Below are positions 17,318-26,853 of a DNA stretch of 64,000 bases, in pieces (positions within the stretch are counted from its first letter, which is position 1; each line of letters opens with the position of its first letter). Position numbers and translations under genes: made by a program. The stretch is taken from positions 130,884 through 194,883 of the forward strand of contig JAHJQQ010000012.1 of assembly GCA_018819175.1 (NCBI GenBank), given 5' to 3'. Origin of the DNA: Gammaproteobacteria bacterium (GTDB lineage Bacteria > Pseudomonadota > Gammaproteobacteria > Thiohalobacterales > Thiohalobacteraceae). The notes under the pieces were generated by a model that saw only the letters and a program-made list of their open reading frames with translations, made no database searches and was not told where the DNA came from.

Positions 17318-17499
17318 CTCCGTTAATCTGCGTCTTGTCTGGAAAGCGCTTCATCGTCTGCGGTACATCGTTACATAGGATTTAATGCGATTACAGGACA
17401 GGATTTATGGGGTAGCAATGATTTCACATCAAAGAAAGTATTGACCTTGATGGTCCTGGAGTGCTCAGCTGTAGCTAGATCCGCACTTGAGGTTCATGC

Positions 17500-17985
17500 A
17501 TGGAACGTTTTGATCAAGCTTTATTAGCTACGTTGGCGGACACGGCGGCCAATTCGGTGCGCCGGCGCGCCAATCACAATATCCATCCCCGTCTGGATGA
17601 CCCGGTGCAGCGGTTCTTCAACGCCATGCAGCCGGACACCTATGTACGCCCGCACCGGCACTGCACACCACCGCGCTGGGAATTATTTCTGGTGCTGCGT
17701 GGGCGTTTGGCGCTGCTGACGTTTGCTATGGACGGGCGGGTGATCAGGCGCGAGGAAATCTGCGCAGCCGGTCCGGTGTTTGGCGTCGAAGTGCCGGAAG
17801 CGACCTGGCATGCCTTGGTTGCCTTGGAACCATCCATTGTATTCGAGTTGAAAGAGGGGCCCTATCATGCACTGTCGGATAAGGATTTCGCGCAGTGGGC
17901 GCCAGCTGAAGGTGATTCCACCTGTGCTGCGTGGGTAAATTGGTATCGGCTTGCGCAGCCGGGCGATATGCCACCCGTGTCATGA
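17500..17985 (+). CDS. WbuC-family cupin metalloprotein
   Basis: 161 residues with the WbuC/cupin pattern: RRRANHNIHPRLDDPVQRFFNAMQPDTYVRPHRHCTPPRWELFLVLRGRLALLTF carries the metal-ligand His set, and PEATWHALVAL gives the second cupin motif His. WbuC proteins are linked to lipopolysaccharide gene clusters in enterobacteria, but their reaction is unknown and no sugar genes are near here. Start ATG 17500. Confidence 0.8.
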   Translation: MERFDQALLATLADTAANSVRRRANHNIHPRLDDPVQRFFNAMQPDTYVRPHRHCTPPRWELFLVLRGRLALLTFAMDGRVIRREEICAAGPVFGVEVPEATWHALVALEPSIVFELKEGPYHALSDKDFAQWAPAEGDSTCAAWVNWYRLAQPGDMPPVS

Positions 17986-18075
17986 CTTCGTCAACGGGTC
18001 GTGGCCGGTAAATTGCAGGTAAATTGTATAAGCTGTATGCATAAGTTGTATGCATGATTCGCATCCCAGGGACCC

Positions 18076-19272
18076 ATGGCCATGTCTGAATCGAACTCGG
18101 CTTCACCTGCTGATCAATTGCGCGCCGCGGAGAATCTGTTCATGGCCGGCCAGTTCAGCGCGGCAGGTGGACATTTCGCCGATCTCGCTGCGAGCACAAA
18201 TGACGACTACCGGGTTATGCATCGCCTCGGTGAATTAGGCCTGCTGGAGAATCGCCTTGACGACGCCATCCACTGGTTAGGTCGAGCCGCAATGGTTGGT
18301 GGCGGTGCAGAGCCATTGTTGGCCGAGGCCTATTATCGCGCTCGGCGTTATCCCGAAGCGGCACAGTGTTATGCGCAACTTGGCCAGGCCGCGATGGCGC
18401 AACATCTGGCGACCTTCAAACAGCGTGAACCCTATCGGCTGCATGCCGGACCCTCGATCAGTATTCTTGAATTTCTGACCCGCGAACCTTTGCCACTGGT
18501 GCGCGTATTGGTGAATGGTATTGAAGAGGCCTTATTCGTTTTTGACACCGGGACCTGGGATACGGTGCTCGATGTTGCCCTGGCGCAGCGTATCGGACTG
18601 CCGCATGGTTGGCAGGGGCGCGTAAGCTGTGCCGATGGACGCGATGCTCGCGTTGAATACAGTCGTTTGAGTTGTCTGACCCTGGGTGAGATGGAGCTTG
18701 CGGATCTGCCGGTGCAGGTCATGGATCTCGGCAGCGCCATGGCCGGTTTCTTCGAACCCCATGGCGTGGACGGGGTGCTGGGTCTGGGTGTCTTGAGTCG
18801 GTTTGGTGTGGAGTTGGATATGCCGGCCGGGCAATTGCGTCTGTATCGTGATGCAGTGGAAGTGACGGCTTCAATACCCTGTTGGCTGGGCACCGGACGT
18901 CAGCTGCTGGCCTGGGGTGAAATCAATCAGCAGCCGAATCTGTGGTTTGTGGATACCGGGATGACGGGTTTTGATTGTTTGCTGCCAGGAACAACAGCAG
19001 CGGCAGCGCAGCTGACACGTGATAATCAGAATGCCATTGGTTATGGCGGTGGCGGCCAGATCGCGCTGGCAACGGCACGGGTCGATACATTACTGCTTGA
19101 TGATCTGCACAAGACGCCTGCCCGTGCCGTCATCAGTCCAGCCTTCGCATTGGAGCGGCGCTACGGATTCCGAATTGGTGGCTTGCTGGCCATGGAATTC
19201 CTCAAGCAAGCAGTCTTGGCGCTCGACCTGTCAAACATGCGTATAGCGGTGCGGACCGTGAATCCGGTGTGA
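18076..19272 (+). CDS. TPR-like protein with tandem retropepsin-type aspartyl protease domain
   Basis: 398 residues. The first 120 are helical and TPR/Sel1-like (ENLFMAGQFSAAGGHFADLA; RRYPEAAQCYAQLGQAAMA). Two active-site motifs follow: FDTGTWDTVLD (Asp157) and VDTGMTGFDCLL (Asp293), each followed by the hydrophobic-Gly strand (GVDGVLGLGVLSRFGVELD and RIGGLLAMEFLKQAVLALD). This arrangement of two half-domains gives a complete clan AA aspartic protease in one chain. No signal peptide is visible, so it is probably cytoplasmic. Substrate unknown. Confidence 0.75.
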   Translation: MAMSESNSASPADQLRAAENLFMAGQFSAAGGHFADLAASTNDDYRVMHRLGELGLLENRLDDAIHWLGRAAMVGGGAEPLLAEAYYRARRYPEAAQCYAQLGQAAMAQHLATFKQREPYRLHAGPSISILEFLTREPLPLVRVLVNGIEEALFVFDTGTWDTVLDVALAQRIGLPHGWQGRVSCADGRDARVEYSRLSCLTLGEMELADLPVQVMDLGSAMAGFFEPHGVDGVLGLGVLSRFGVELDMPAGQLRLYRDAVEVTASIPCWLGTGRQLLAWGEINQQPNLWFVDTGMTGFDCLLPGTTAAAAQLTRDNQNAIGYGGGGQIALATARVDTLLLDDLHKTPARAVISPAFALERRYGFRIGGLLAMEFLKQAVLALDLSNMRIAVRTVNPV

Positions 19273-19392
19273 TCACTTATTTCCTAGCCGCAAATGTAAA
19301 TATTCCTTAACAATCCCCTGTCGCTATGCAGTGCTAAGGTTATATATCAGCTAACGATAGCTTATGACCTCTCGAGCCGAGTTTTCAGCACA

Positions 19393-21714
19393 GTGACATT
19401 AACCGCGACAACAGAACAGATCTTACCCGAACAGGTCAAGCTGCTTTATGAGCAGCTGGGATTGGGTGCTATCGCCAGTGTCATTAATGCAGCGATACTT
19501 TGTTTGTTGTTGTGGACAGTTCAACCTGTTGCCGTGCTGAGTGCGTGGTTTGCGTTGATTGTCGTTGTGAATCTTCCGCGTTACTGGCTGGTCAGCCGTT
19601 ACCGACGTGTTTCTGATAACCGTCCGAATGTGGCGCTATGGGCGCGTCGCATCATTATCAGTAATCTGGCCAGCGGTATGGCCTGGGGCGCGGGTGCCTA
19701 CATCCTGTTCCCGGAAACCAGTCTGCCGCATCAGGTATTCCTGGCATTTATTCTGGCGGGCATGACTGCCGGGGCAGTCCCTTTGTACTCGGCTATGCGC
19801 GGAGCTTACGTCGCTTACATGTTGCCGGCATTGTTACCGTTTGCGGCGCGTTTGGCCTCTGGTGGTTCGCACTTGCACATCTACATGGCCTTGCTGGTCA
19901 TGTTCTTTACGCTGGTGCTGTTGATCAGTTCCAGACGCACGCATGCAACCATCATGGAAAGTCTGAAGTTACGTTACGCCAATACGAGTTTGCTCGAGAC
20001 GTTGACCGCTACACAGCATGAGTTGGAATCAAATAACCGGAAACTGAAGGATAATGTTATTGAAATCGAGGCCGCCGAACAGGTGGCGCAGAGAAGCAAT
20101 GCGCTCCTGAGTGCCATCAGTCGCGCGCAGATGCGGTTTATTCAGAAGCCGAATCTACAGGAGATGTTTGATGAACTGCTGGCAAGTCTTCTGGAGCTTA
20201 CCGGCAGCGAATATGGTTTCATCGGACAGGTGTTGCGCCAGGCGGACGGTACACCTTATTTAAAAACCTATGCCTTGAGCAATATTGCCTGGAATGACGA
20301 GACGCGCGAATTTTATGCGCAACATGCGCCAGCAGGTCTCGAGTTCAAAAATCTGGATACCTTGTTCGGTGCGGTCATACTCAGCGGTGAGCCGGTCATC
20401 AGTAATGATCCCGCAAGCGATGCGCGTGCCGGTGGCTTGCCTGCCGGACACCCGCCACTCAACGCCTTTCTCGGGATACCTTTTTTCCGTGGGGGAGAAA
20501 TGATCGGCATGGTCGGTATCTCGAATCGTCAAGTTGGATACGATATGGGTATCGTGGAGGAACTGGCCCCGTTTCTGAATACGTGCGCGAGTATCATTCA
20601 TGGTGAGCGCGTGAGCGCCAGTCAGCGTGCCGCCGAAGCCAGTCTATTGGAAACCGAGGCCGAACTGCGTGGCATCCATGCGCACATCGGTGAAGGTATC
20701 GCGACCTTTGATCAGAAAGGCTGTTTCATGACTGCGAATCCGGCGCTGGAACGGATGTTCGGTACGTCAATCGCTAGCCTCAAGGATCTGCCCTTCGCGC
20801 GTCTCCTGAAGTTGCAGGATAGGAAACGTTGGGCGGACTTGTTCAGTGGGTTTCTGCGCGATACGCAGCCGGTGGTTACAGTTGAATTTCAGGCACTGCG
20901 TGCGGACATGATCACGACGTTTCCGATCGAGATCAGTCTCAGCCAGATGCCGGTTGCCGCGGAAACTCGTGTGATTGCGGTGCTGCGCGACGTGACCGAG
21001 CGTAAAAAGGTTGAGCGATTGAAGAGTGAATTCATTGCCACGGTCAGTCATGAACTACGTACACCGCTCACCGCTATTCGCGGTGCTTTGGGATTGCTGG
21101 ACGGTGGGATCGAGGGTGAACTGGCAGAACCCAGCAATGAATTGCTGAGGATTGCTCTCAATAACAGTAAACGCCTTGGGCGTCTGATCGACGATATTCT
21201 CGATATGGAAAAGTTCGGGTCGAGCGATGTCAAATTCAATTATGACCGGATCGATGTTGCTGAACTGATCACTGAATCGATACAGGCCAATAGAGGTTTT
21301 GCCGAGCAATATGCCGTTGTGCTTCAGATTGATGACATCGAACCAGGATTATCGGTATGGGTGGATGCCGAACGGCTTATTCAAGTGATGACTAACCTGT
21401 TATCCAATGCGGTGAAGTTCTCGTCAGCAGGTGGATTGGTGCAGGTGAAGGCAGGGTCACGAGGCGATTGTGCTTGGATAGACGTGCGTGATTCCGGTGT
21501 TGGCATTCCCGAGGACTTCCAGGCCAGCGTATTCGAGAAGTTCACTCAGGCCGATGCCTCTGACACGCGCGCGGCTGGTGGTACAGGTTTGGGTTTGTAT
21601 ATCAGCAAGATCATCGTCGAGCGTATGCAAGGTCGAATCGGATTCGCTTCTACGCCAGGTCAGGGGACGACCTTTCATGTCGAACTACCCAAACATCAAC
21701 CCCAGCCAGCCTGA
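19393..21714 (+). CDS. Membrane sensor histidine kinase with GAF and PAS domains
   Basis: 773 residues. About 20-190 contain six to seven membrane helices in a MASE-like sensor module; a short coiled coil is followed by a GAF domain (about 240-400), a PAS domain (about 415-535), HisKA with the phospho-acceptor His553 in ATVSHELRTPL, and HATPase_c with N box (MTNLLSNAVKFS), G1 (VRDSGVGIP) and G2 (GGTGLGLYISK). Start is a GTG at 19393; no ATG lies upstream in frame. No receiver or response regulator is adjacent, so it is an orphan kinase. It could phosphorylate the double-receiver protein at 8640-11081, but this is a guess. Confidence 0.85.
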   Translation: MTLTATTEQILPEQVKLLYEQLGLGAIASVINAAILCLLLWTVQPVAVLSAWFALIVVVNLPRYWLVSRYRRVSDNRPNVALWARRIIISNLASGMAWGAGAYILFPETSLPHQVFLAFILAGMTAGAVPLYSAMRGAYVAYMLPALLPFAARLASGGSHLHIYMALLVMFFTLVLLISSRRTHATIMESLKLRYANTSLLETLTATQHELESNNRKLKDNVIEIEAAEQVAQRSNALLSAISRAQMRFIQKPNLQEMFDELLASLLELTGSEYGFIGQVLRQADGTPYLKTYALSNIAWNDETREFYAQHAPAGLEFKNLDTLFGAVILSGEPVISNDPASDARAGGLPAGHPPLNAFLGIPFFRGGEMIGMVGISNRQVGYDMGIVEELAPFLNTCASIIHGERVSASQRAAEASLLETEAELRGIHAHIGEGIATFDQKGCFMTANPALERMFGTSIASLKDLPFARLLKLQDRKRWADLFSGFLRDTQPVVTVEFQALRADMITTFPIEISLSQMPVAAETRVIAVLRDVTERKKVERLKSEFIATVSHELRTPLTAIRGALGLLDGGIEGELAEPSNELLRIALNNSKRLGRLIDDILDMEKFGSSDVKFNYDRIDVAELITESIQANRGFAEQYAVVLQIDDIEPGLSVWVDAERLIQVMTNLLSNAVKFSSAGGLVQVKAGSRGDCAWIDVRDSGVGIPEDFQASVFEKFTQADASDTRAAGGTGLGLYISKIIVERMQGRIGFASTPGQGTTFHVELPKHQPQPA

Positions 21715-21775
21715 ATATATAGCTTCTCTGTATGTGGCATACTCCGCATGAATTTATTGCGATGAGTGGTCCAGC

Positions 21776-22570
21776 ATGTCGGAACCGGACGATAAGCCCG
21801 CAACATTAGCACTGCAGCGTTTGTTGGAAATCATGCGTCGCTTGCGTGATCCTGAGTCGGGTTGTCCCTGGGATATCGCGCAGAATTTCCGCAGCATCGC
21901 CCCCTTCACACTCGAAGAGGCCTATGAGGTTGTCGAGGCGATCGAGCGTGGTCGCCCGGCAGAACTGTGTGATGAACTCGGCGATTTGTTATTCCAGGTT
22001 GTTTTCCATGCGCGTATGGCCGAGGAGGCCGGCACGTTCGATTTTACCCAGGTCGCAACGGCGATCAGCAATAAACTGGAGCGGCGTCATCCGCATGTGT
22101 TCGGTGACGTGGAGATTGCCGATGCCGAGGCGCAAACCCTGGCCTGGGAGGCGCATAAACAGGCGGAGCGTCATCGCCAGGGGCAGCAAGGTGTACTGGC
22201 TGGCATCTCCCTGGTCTTACCCGCATTGACGCGCGCCGCGAAATTGCAGCGACGTGCAGCACGCATCGGCCTGGATTGGCCGACAGCTGAAGCTGTGCGG
22301 GACAAGCTTCAAGAAGAATTAGACGAACTGGATGCCGCGCGCGCGACCGGAACACGCGAGGAGTTGGCGGCAGAACTTGGCGATCTGTTGTTCACCTGCG
22401 TGAATCTGGCGCGGCATCTTGAGGTTGACCCCGAGGCGGCATTGCGAGCGGCGAATGCACGCTTTGAGGCGCGTGTGGGTTACGTCGAATCGGCGCTAGG
22501 GGATACGTCCAGCACCGACAGTGCGGAGTTGGATCGGCTCTGGGAGGCGGCTAAACGGTCAGGGTTGTAG
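21776..22570 (+). CDS. mazG: Nucleoside triphosphate pyrophosphohydrolase MazG
   Basis: 264 residues (E. coli MazG 263) with two MazG repeats. The first has the catalytic motif EEAYEVVEAIERG ... DELGDLLFQVVFHARMAEE, the second EELDELDAAR ... AELGDLLFTCVNLARHL. Hydrolyses NTPs to NMP and pyrophosphate, clearing aberrant nucleotides and limiting ppGpp signalling. Start ATG 21776. It is preceded by the kinase gene at 61 bp; co-transcription is possible. Confidence 0.92.
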   Translation: MSEPDDKPATLALQRLLEIMRRLRDPESGCPWDIAQNFRSIAPFTLEEAYEVVEAIERGRPAELCDELGDLLFQVVFHARMAEEAGTFDFTQVATAISNKLERRHPHVFGDVEIADAEAQTLAWEAHKQAERHRQGQQGVLAGISLVLPALTRAAKLQRRAARIGLDWPTAEAVRDKLQEELDELDAARATGTREELAAELGDLLFTCVNLARHLEVDPEAALRAANARFEARVGYVESALGDTSSTDSAELDRLWEAAKRSGL

Positions 22571-22734
22571 GCGATCACTGGATTCTATAGAAGACGGTCT
22601 CCGGCAGGCCCCGGTAATGACACGGGCGAAAATTGTGCACTAGTTCACAGTTTGCCGGGCCGGAATCCGGATAGTAACAGGCGCTTGTTCATTTTCTCCG
22701 AAGGGAGTGCCTACCTCAGAACTCCCTCTTCAAG
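22571..22734 (+). ncRNA. Candidate structured RNA upstream of the ammonium transporter
   Basis: CCGGCA (from about 22600) pairs with TGCCGG (about 22653) and encloses two further helices, GCCC/GGGC and TGTG/CACA, giving a three-way junction. GGGAGT/ACTCCC forms another hairpin near 22704-22725. The segment ends in a strong terminator. A possible TATAGA -10 lies at 22586. I recognise no known RNA family, and expression is not shown. Confidence 0.3.
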
Positions 22735-22769
22735 ACCGGTGAACGCCCTACGTTCACCGGTATTTTTTT
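22735..22769 (+). terminator. Strong intrinsic terminator between mazG and amt
   Basis: ACCGGTGAACG and CGTTCACCGGT form a perfect 11-bp stem followed by ATTTTTTT. It is 165 bp after mazG and so ends either mazG or a small RNA. From 22770 to 22936 I see no gene and no clear sigma-54 promoter. Confidence 0.9.
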
Positions 22770-22936
22770 GCCCTTTCATAGGGCGACCTGCTCGCTTTAT
22801 GCGGACGCCGGTGTGCCTGATCGCACCTGTTTAGTCCGATATTCGTTTTATTGCCCCCTATCCTTATGTATTATCTGGCTTCTTCCGAAAGCGCGGTATC
22901 TGTCTACTGTGCTCTGGTTTCGCATACTAATACGAC

Positions 22937-24148
22937 ATGATGAGGGGCGTTATGGAGTCATTACAGGCCGGTACCGACGTACTATTCATCCTCCTTGGCG
23001 CCATTATGGTGCTTGCCATGCATGCCGGTTTTGCCTTCCTCGAAGTGGGCACGGTACGGGAGAAAAATCAGGTCAACGCCCTGGTCAAGATCATTTGTGA
23101 TTTTGCCGCCTCGACTATCGCCTACTTCTTTATTGGTTACGGCATTGCCTACGGCATGGGCTTTTTACAGGGGGCAGAGGCATTAACCGAGCGCAATGGC
23201 TACGAGCTTGTGAAGTTTTTCTTCCTGCTCACCTTTGCGGCGGCGATCCCGGCCATCATCTCGGGCGGTATCGCCGAGCGGGCACGGTTTTATCCGCAAT
23301 TGATCGCGACCTTCATGGTCGTGGCGCTGATCTACCCAACCTTTGAAGGCATCGCCTGGAACGGTCGTTTTGGCGTTCAGGAATGGATCGAGGCGCAGTT
23401 TGGTTTCGGCTTCCATGATTTTGCCGGCTCTGTCGTGGTGCATGCCATGGGTGGCTGGTTGGCGTTGGTGGCCGTGCTGCTGCTGGGGCCACGCCATGGT
23501 CGTTATGGTAAAGACGGCACCGTGTTCGCTCATCCGCCATCAAGCATTCCCTTCCTCGCCTTGGGCGCTTGGATTCTCACCGTCGGTTGGTTCGGATTTA
23601 ATGTCATGTCAGCTCAGACGGTGGAGGCTGTCAGTGGTCTGGTGGCGGTCAATTCCTTGATGGCCATGGTTGGCGGCATTCTCGCGGCCCTGGTCGCCGG
23701 CCGTAATGACCCGGGTTTCGTCCACAACGGTCCGCTGGCCGGGCTGGTCGCCGTCTGCGCAGGCTCGGATGTCATGCATCCCCTGGGTGCGCTGGCGACC
23801 GGCGTAGTTGCCGGTGGTTTGTTTGTATGGACCTTCACCCTGACCCAGAACCGTTGGAAGATCGATGACGTTCTGGGTGTCTGGCCCCTGCACGGTTTGT
23901 GCGGTGCCTGGGGCGGTATCGCGGCCGGCATCTTCGGTAGCACGGCCCTGGGGGGATTGGGCGGCGTGAGTCTGGGCGCGCAGCTGACCGGCACAGGCCT
24001 GGGTGTCGGCATTGCGTTGGCGGGTGGCTTCGTGGTCTACGGAGTGCTTAAGGCTCTGCTGGGACTGCGCCTGTCCCAGGAAGAGGAATATCAGGGTGCC
24101 GATCTCAGTATCCATCGCATCAAGGCCACACCGCAGTATGATCGTTGA
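22937..24148 (+). CDS. amt: Ammonium transporter
   Basis: 403 residues with eleven membrane segments of the Amt/MEP/Rh family. The pore His pair is present (HDFAGSVVVHAMGG and WPLHGLCGAWGGIAAGIFG), as are AMHAGFAFLEVGTVREKNQVNAL at the N-terminus and the FNVMSAQ segment. The mature N-terminus lacks a signal peptide, unlike E. coli AmtB. No glnK is adjacent, which is unusual, so PII control would have to act from elsewhere. The alternative start at codon 6 (MESLQAG) is equally plausible. Confidence 0.9.
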   Translation: MMRGVMESLQAGTDVLFILLGAIMVLAMHAGFAFLEVGTVREKNQVNALVKIICDFAASTIAYFFIGYGIAYGMGFLQGAEALTERNGYELVKFFFLLTFAAAIPAIISGGIAERARFYPQLIATFMVVALIYPTFEGIAWNGRFGVQEWIEAQFGFGFHDFAGSVVVHAMGGWLALVAVLLLGPRHGRYGKDGTVFAHPPSSIPFLALGAWILTVGWFGFNVMSAQTVEAVSGLVAVNSLMAMVGGILAALVAGRNDPGFVHNGPLAGLVAVCAGSDVMHPLGALATGVVAGGLFVWTFTLTQNRWKIDDVLGVWPLHGLCGAWGGIAAGIFGSTALGGLGGVSLGAQLTGTGLGVGIALAGGFVVYGVLKALLGLRLSQEEEYQGADLSIHRIKATPQYDR

Positions 24149-24165
24149 GCTCAGTCGCGGTTACC

Positions 24166-24194
24166 ACCAAGGGCGCTACGGCGCCCTTGGTCGT
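24166..24194 (+). terminator. Hairpin terminator after amt
   Basis: ACCAAGGGCGC and GCGCCCTTGGT form an 11-bp stem 17 bp beyond the stop; the T tract is weak (TCGTTTA). Confidence 0.65.
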
Positions 24195-24333
24195 TTATCG
24201 ACATTGTCAATAAATTTACTAAGACTTATTGAATTGAGGTCGCTAGAAACAGGGGGCCAGAGCCGAATTGAGTACGCAGGCTGGTGATTTTCAAGTTTTG
24301 CGATGAAATACACCTCTGACCGCCTGAATCATC

Positions 24334-25416
24334 ATGCCAGAGGATCGTTCCGTGCAGTCATCCCAATCTACCGTCGATCTCCGCGCCCTGGCGCAACTCG
24401 TTCCGCTCAACAGCCTGTCCGCCGACAATTTCAAGGATCTGGTTCAACGCGTCCAGATAGAGCAGCTTAGCGCGGGACATTCGTTATTTCGCCGCGATGA
24501 TCGCGACAGCTGGGCCTATTATCTGCTGGAAGGCGAATTGGAACTGCGTGATGCCAATAAGGTTGTCTCTGTGCTCCAGGGTGGGATGTCCGCCGCTCAG
24601 CATCCGATAGCCCCGCAGCAGCCGCGTCAATGGCAGGCCGTCGCGCGCACCGATATCAGCTTTGTGCGCATCGACACCACGCTGCTGGATATCCTGCTGA
24701 CCTGGGATCAATCAGCAGGTTATGTCGTAGCCGATCTGGAATCCGAAGCGCCCGCCGAGGATGCGGATTGGATGACGCGCATGCTTGGATCGAAAGTTTT
24801 CTATCAAGTGCCGCCGGCCAATATTCAGGAAATCTTCAAGCGTATGGAAGCGGTTTCCATGTCTGCCGGCGAAGTGGTGATTCGTCAGGGGGAGGTGGGG
24901 GATTACTACTATGTCTTGCGTCAGGGTCGCGCCGAGGTTTTGCGCACCGCACCCAATGGTGCGACGGTACGCTTGGCACAACTCCAGCAAGGGGCGTGTT
25001 TTGGCGAAGAGGCGCTGATGGCTGACTGCGAGCGCAACGCGACGGTTACCATGACCAGCGACGGTGTGTTGATGCGTTTGTCCAAGGCGGATTTCGATGC
25101 CCTGCTGAAGGCACCACTGTTGCATGAAGTGGAATACCACGCGGCGGAAAGTCTGGTGGAGCAGGGCGCATGCTGGTTGGATGTGCGTCTGGAAAGTGAG
25201 CATTACAACGGTGCCATCCTGCACAGTTTGAACATCCCCCTCTACTTGCTGCGACTGCGGTTGCGCGAACTCGATCCCGAGACAACGTATATCCTTTATT
25301 GCGATACCGGTCGCCGCAGCGCGGCCGCGGCCTTTCTACTCAGCGAGGCTGGCTTTGACGTACGCGTGCTTTCCGGCGGCTATTTGCGCGCAGTACCGGA
25401 AGCTGTCGCTGCCTGA
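24334..25416 (+). CDS. Double cyclic nucleotide-binding domain protein with C-terminal rhodanese
   Basis: 360 residues. The first cNMP-binding fold (about 15-125) is degenerate: FRRDDRDSWAYYLLEGELELRD. The second (about 150-265) is more typical: IRQGEVGDYYYVLRQGRAEV and GACFGEEALMADCERNATVTM, with the FGE phosphate-cassette Glu but Cys-Glu-Arg-Asn where Arg-Ala-Ala is usual. The rhodanese domain (about 275-355) keeps the active-site loop YCDTGRRSA with Cys323. The combination suggests a nucleotide-regulated sulfurtransferase or persulfide sensor. A class III cyclase lies at 28.9-31.1 kb. Function is inferred from domains only. Confidence 0.8.
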   Translation: MPEDRSVQSSQSTVDLRALAQLVPLNSLSADNFKDLVQRVQIEQLSAGHSLFRRDDRDSWAYYLLEGELELRDANKVVSVLQGGMSAAQHPIAPQQPRQWQAVARTDISFVRIDTTLLDILLTWDQSAGYVVADLESEAPAEDADWMTRMLGSKVFYQVPPANIQEIFKRMEAVSMSAGEVVIRQGEVGDYYYVLRQGRAEVLRTAPNGATVRLAQLQQGACFGEEALMADCERNATVTMTSDGVLMRLSKADFDALLKAPLLHEVEYHAAESLVEQGACWLDVRLESEHYNGAILHSLNIPLYLLRLRLRELDPETTYILYCDTGRRSAAAAFLLSEAGFDVRVLSGGYLRAVPEAVAA

Positions 25417-25529
25417 TGTGGCCCGAAAGGGCACAGCTCTTGCAATCCATCTCGTGAAACCCTCCATAACGCCGTCTGATTGACGGCATGTGGAAGCGTT
25501 TCCAATTGATGAGATGAGACTGTGACGAA

Positions 25530-26840
25530 ATGCCTAGATTCGGTATAGGGATTTTCCTGCTTGCAATGGTGTGCATCGCCACAGCCCAAGCTGATGCTAT
25601 TGACGCCGCTATTCAGGCGCAACTCGACAGTGGTCAGCCTGAGGCCGCCTGGAACCTGGCGCAACAGCATCTCGCCGAGCATGCAGGTGAGCCTGATTTC
25701 GATTTCGCGGCCGGTTTGGCGGCGCTCGAAGCAGGCCAGCCCCAGCATGCGGTGATGGCCTTTGAGCGGGTGCTGATGGTTCAGCCGTCTCATCACCGTG
25801 CCCGCCTGGAATTGGCGCGCGCGTATTTCATGCTCGGTGATTTCACTTCCGCACGCCGCGAATTTCAGGCTGTCCAGACAGTTGGACCGCCACCGAATGT
25901 GTTGAGGCGTGTCGATAGTTTCCTTGCCGAAATCGATCTCCGTGAGGCGCAAGGTCGCACCAGTGTCACGGGTTATCTGGAACTGCGTCCTGGCTGGGAC
26001 AGTAATGCAGCCAGTGCGACTGCCGACAGCACATTGGTAATACCCGCGCTGGGTACAGTCAGCCTGGGGGCATCCAGCCTTGAAACCAGTGATCGTTTTC
26101 TTGATAAGAATGCCGGCATCACCCTGGTGAGACCTCTCGATAAACGCCGTGCACTATTCGCGGACCTTGCCTATCGTGATCGTGGTTATGTTGATGAGCA
26201 TGACTACAGTTCGCATAGCATCACGTTAAGCGGTGGTCTGGCCCTGGCGGACGGCCGCGATCGCTTGAAGCTGCCTGTGCAATATCAGTCTTTTTACCTT
26301 GCGGATGATGAATATCGTCGGCTGCTGACCTTGGGCGCCGAATGGAGTCGCGATCTCAATACGCATAATCAGTTGCAGGTCTTCGGCCAGATCGGGGCCT
26401 TGCGCTATCCCGAAGATGCAACTCAGGATGTGAATCTACTGTTGGCCGGTAGCGGTTGGAATCACCGCTATGCAACTATTCCCTTGCTCGCATCAATAGC
26501 CGGATTCCTGGGTGACGAATCAGCGCAGGAGACGGGTGGAGATCCGAACGGCCGCCTCTATTACGGCCTGCGTCTCGGTATGCAATGGAGCGGTATCCCG
26601 GAGCACACCCCCTATGCCAGCCTGGTCTGGCAGAAGTCTCGTTATGACGCCGATAGTCCGGTGTTTTTGCAGACACGTGATGATCGTTTTGCAGAACTAC
26701 GGCTGGGCTGGAGCTGGCAACCGGAAGCAGATTGGACACTGACGGCAGAGGCCAGTGCCATCGATAATCAGTCCAATATCAATCTGTATGAATACACCCG
26801 CAATCAGTTCAGTGTTGGTATGCGTTACCAGTTTGACTAG
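25530..26840 (+). CDS. Slam-like (DUF560) outer-membrane translocon with TPR domain
   Basis: 436 residues: signal peptide (cleavage near AQA-DA); periplasmic TPR helices about 30-130 (LAALEAGQPQHAVMAFERVLMVQPSHHRARLELARAYFMLGDF); then a beta-strand-rich barrel to the C-terminus ending in YQFD, an outer-membrane-type terminal residue pattern. The TPR-plus-barrel layout, the VTGYLELRPGWDSNA strand and the length fit the surface lipoprotein assembly modulator/type 11 secretion family, which moves TbpB-barrel cargo across the outer membrane. The next gene, 13 bp downstream, ends in a TbpB-like barrel and is the likely cargo. Confidence 0.7.
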   Translation: MPRFGIGIFLLAMVCIATAQADAIDAAIQAQLDSGQPEAAWNLAQQHLAEHAGEPDFDFAAGLAALEAGQPQHAVMAFERVLMVQPSHHRARLELARAYFMLGDFTSARREFQAVQTVGPPPNVLRRVDSFLAEIDLREAQGRTSVTGYLELRPGWDSNAASATADSTLVIPALGTVSLGASSLETSDRFLDKNAGITLVRPLDKRRALFADLAYRDRGYVDEHDYSSHSITLSGGLALADGRDRLKLPVQYQSFYLADDEYRRLLTLGAEWSRDLNTHNQLQVFGQIGALRYPEDATQDVNLLLAGSGWNHRYATIPLLASIAGFLGDESAQETGGDPNGRLYYGLRLGMQWSGIPEHTPYASLVWQKSRYDADSPVFLQTRDDRFAELRLGWSWQPEADWTLTAEASAIDNQSNINLYEYTRNQFSVGMRYQFD

Positions 26841-26853
26841 TCGGAGATGCGGA

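Noticed and set aside
22571..22769. 6S RNA in front of amt
   Set aside because: The fold lacks the long central bubble and closing stem of 6S RNA, and the neighbours are wrong; left as an unnamed candidate.
22937..24148. Sigma-54 promoter upstream of amt
   Set aside because: Looked for TGGC-N8-TTGC spacing in 22770-22936; only poor matches, so not annotated.
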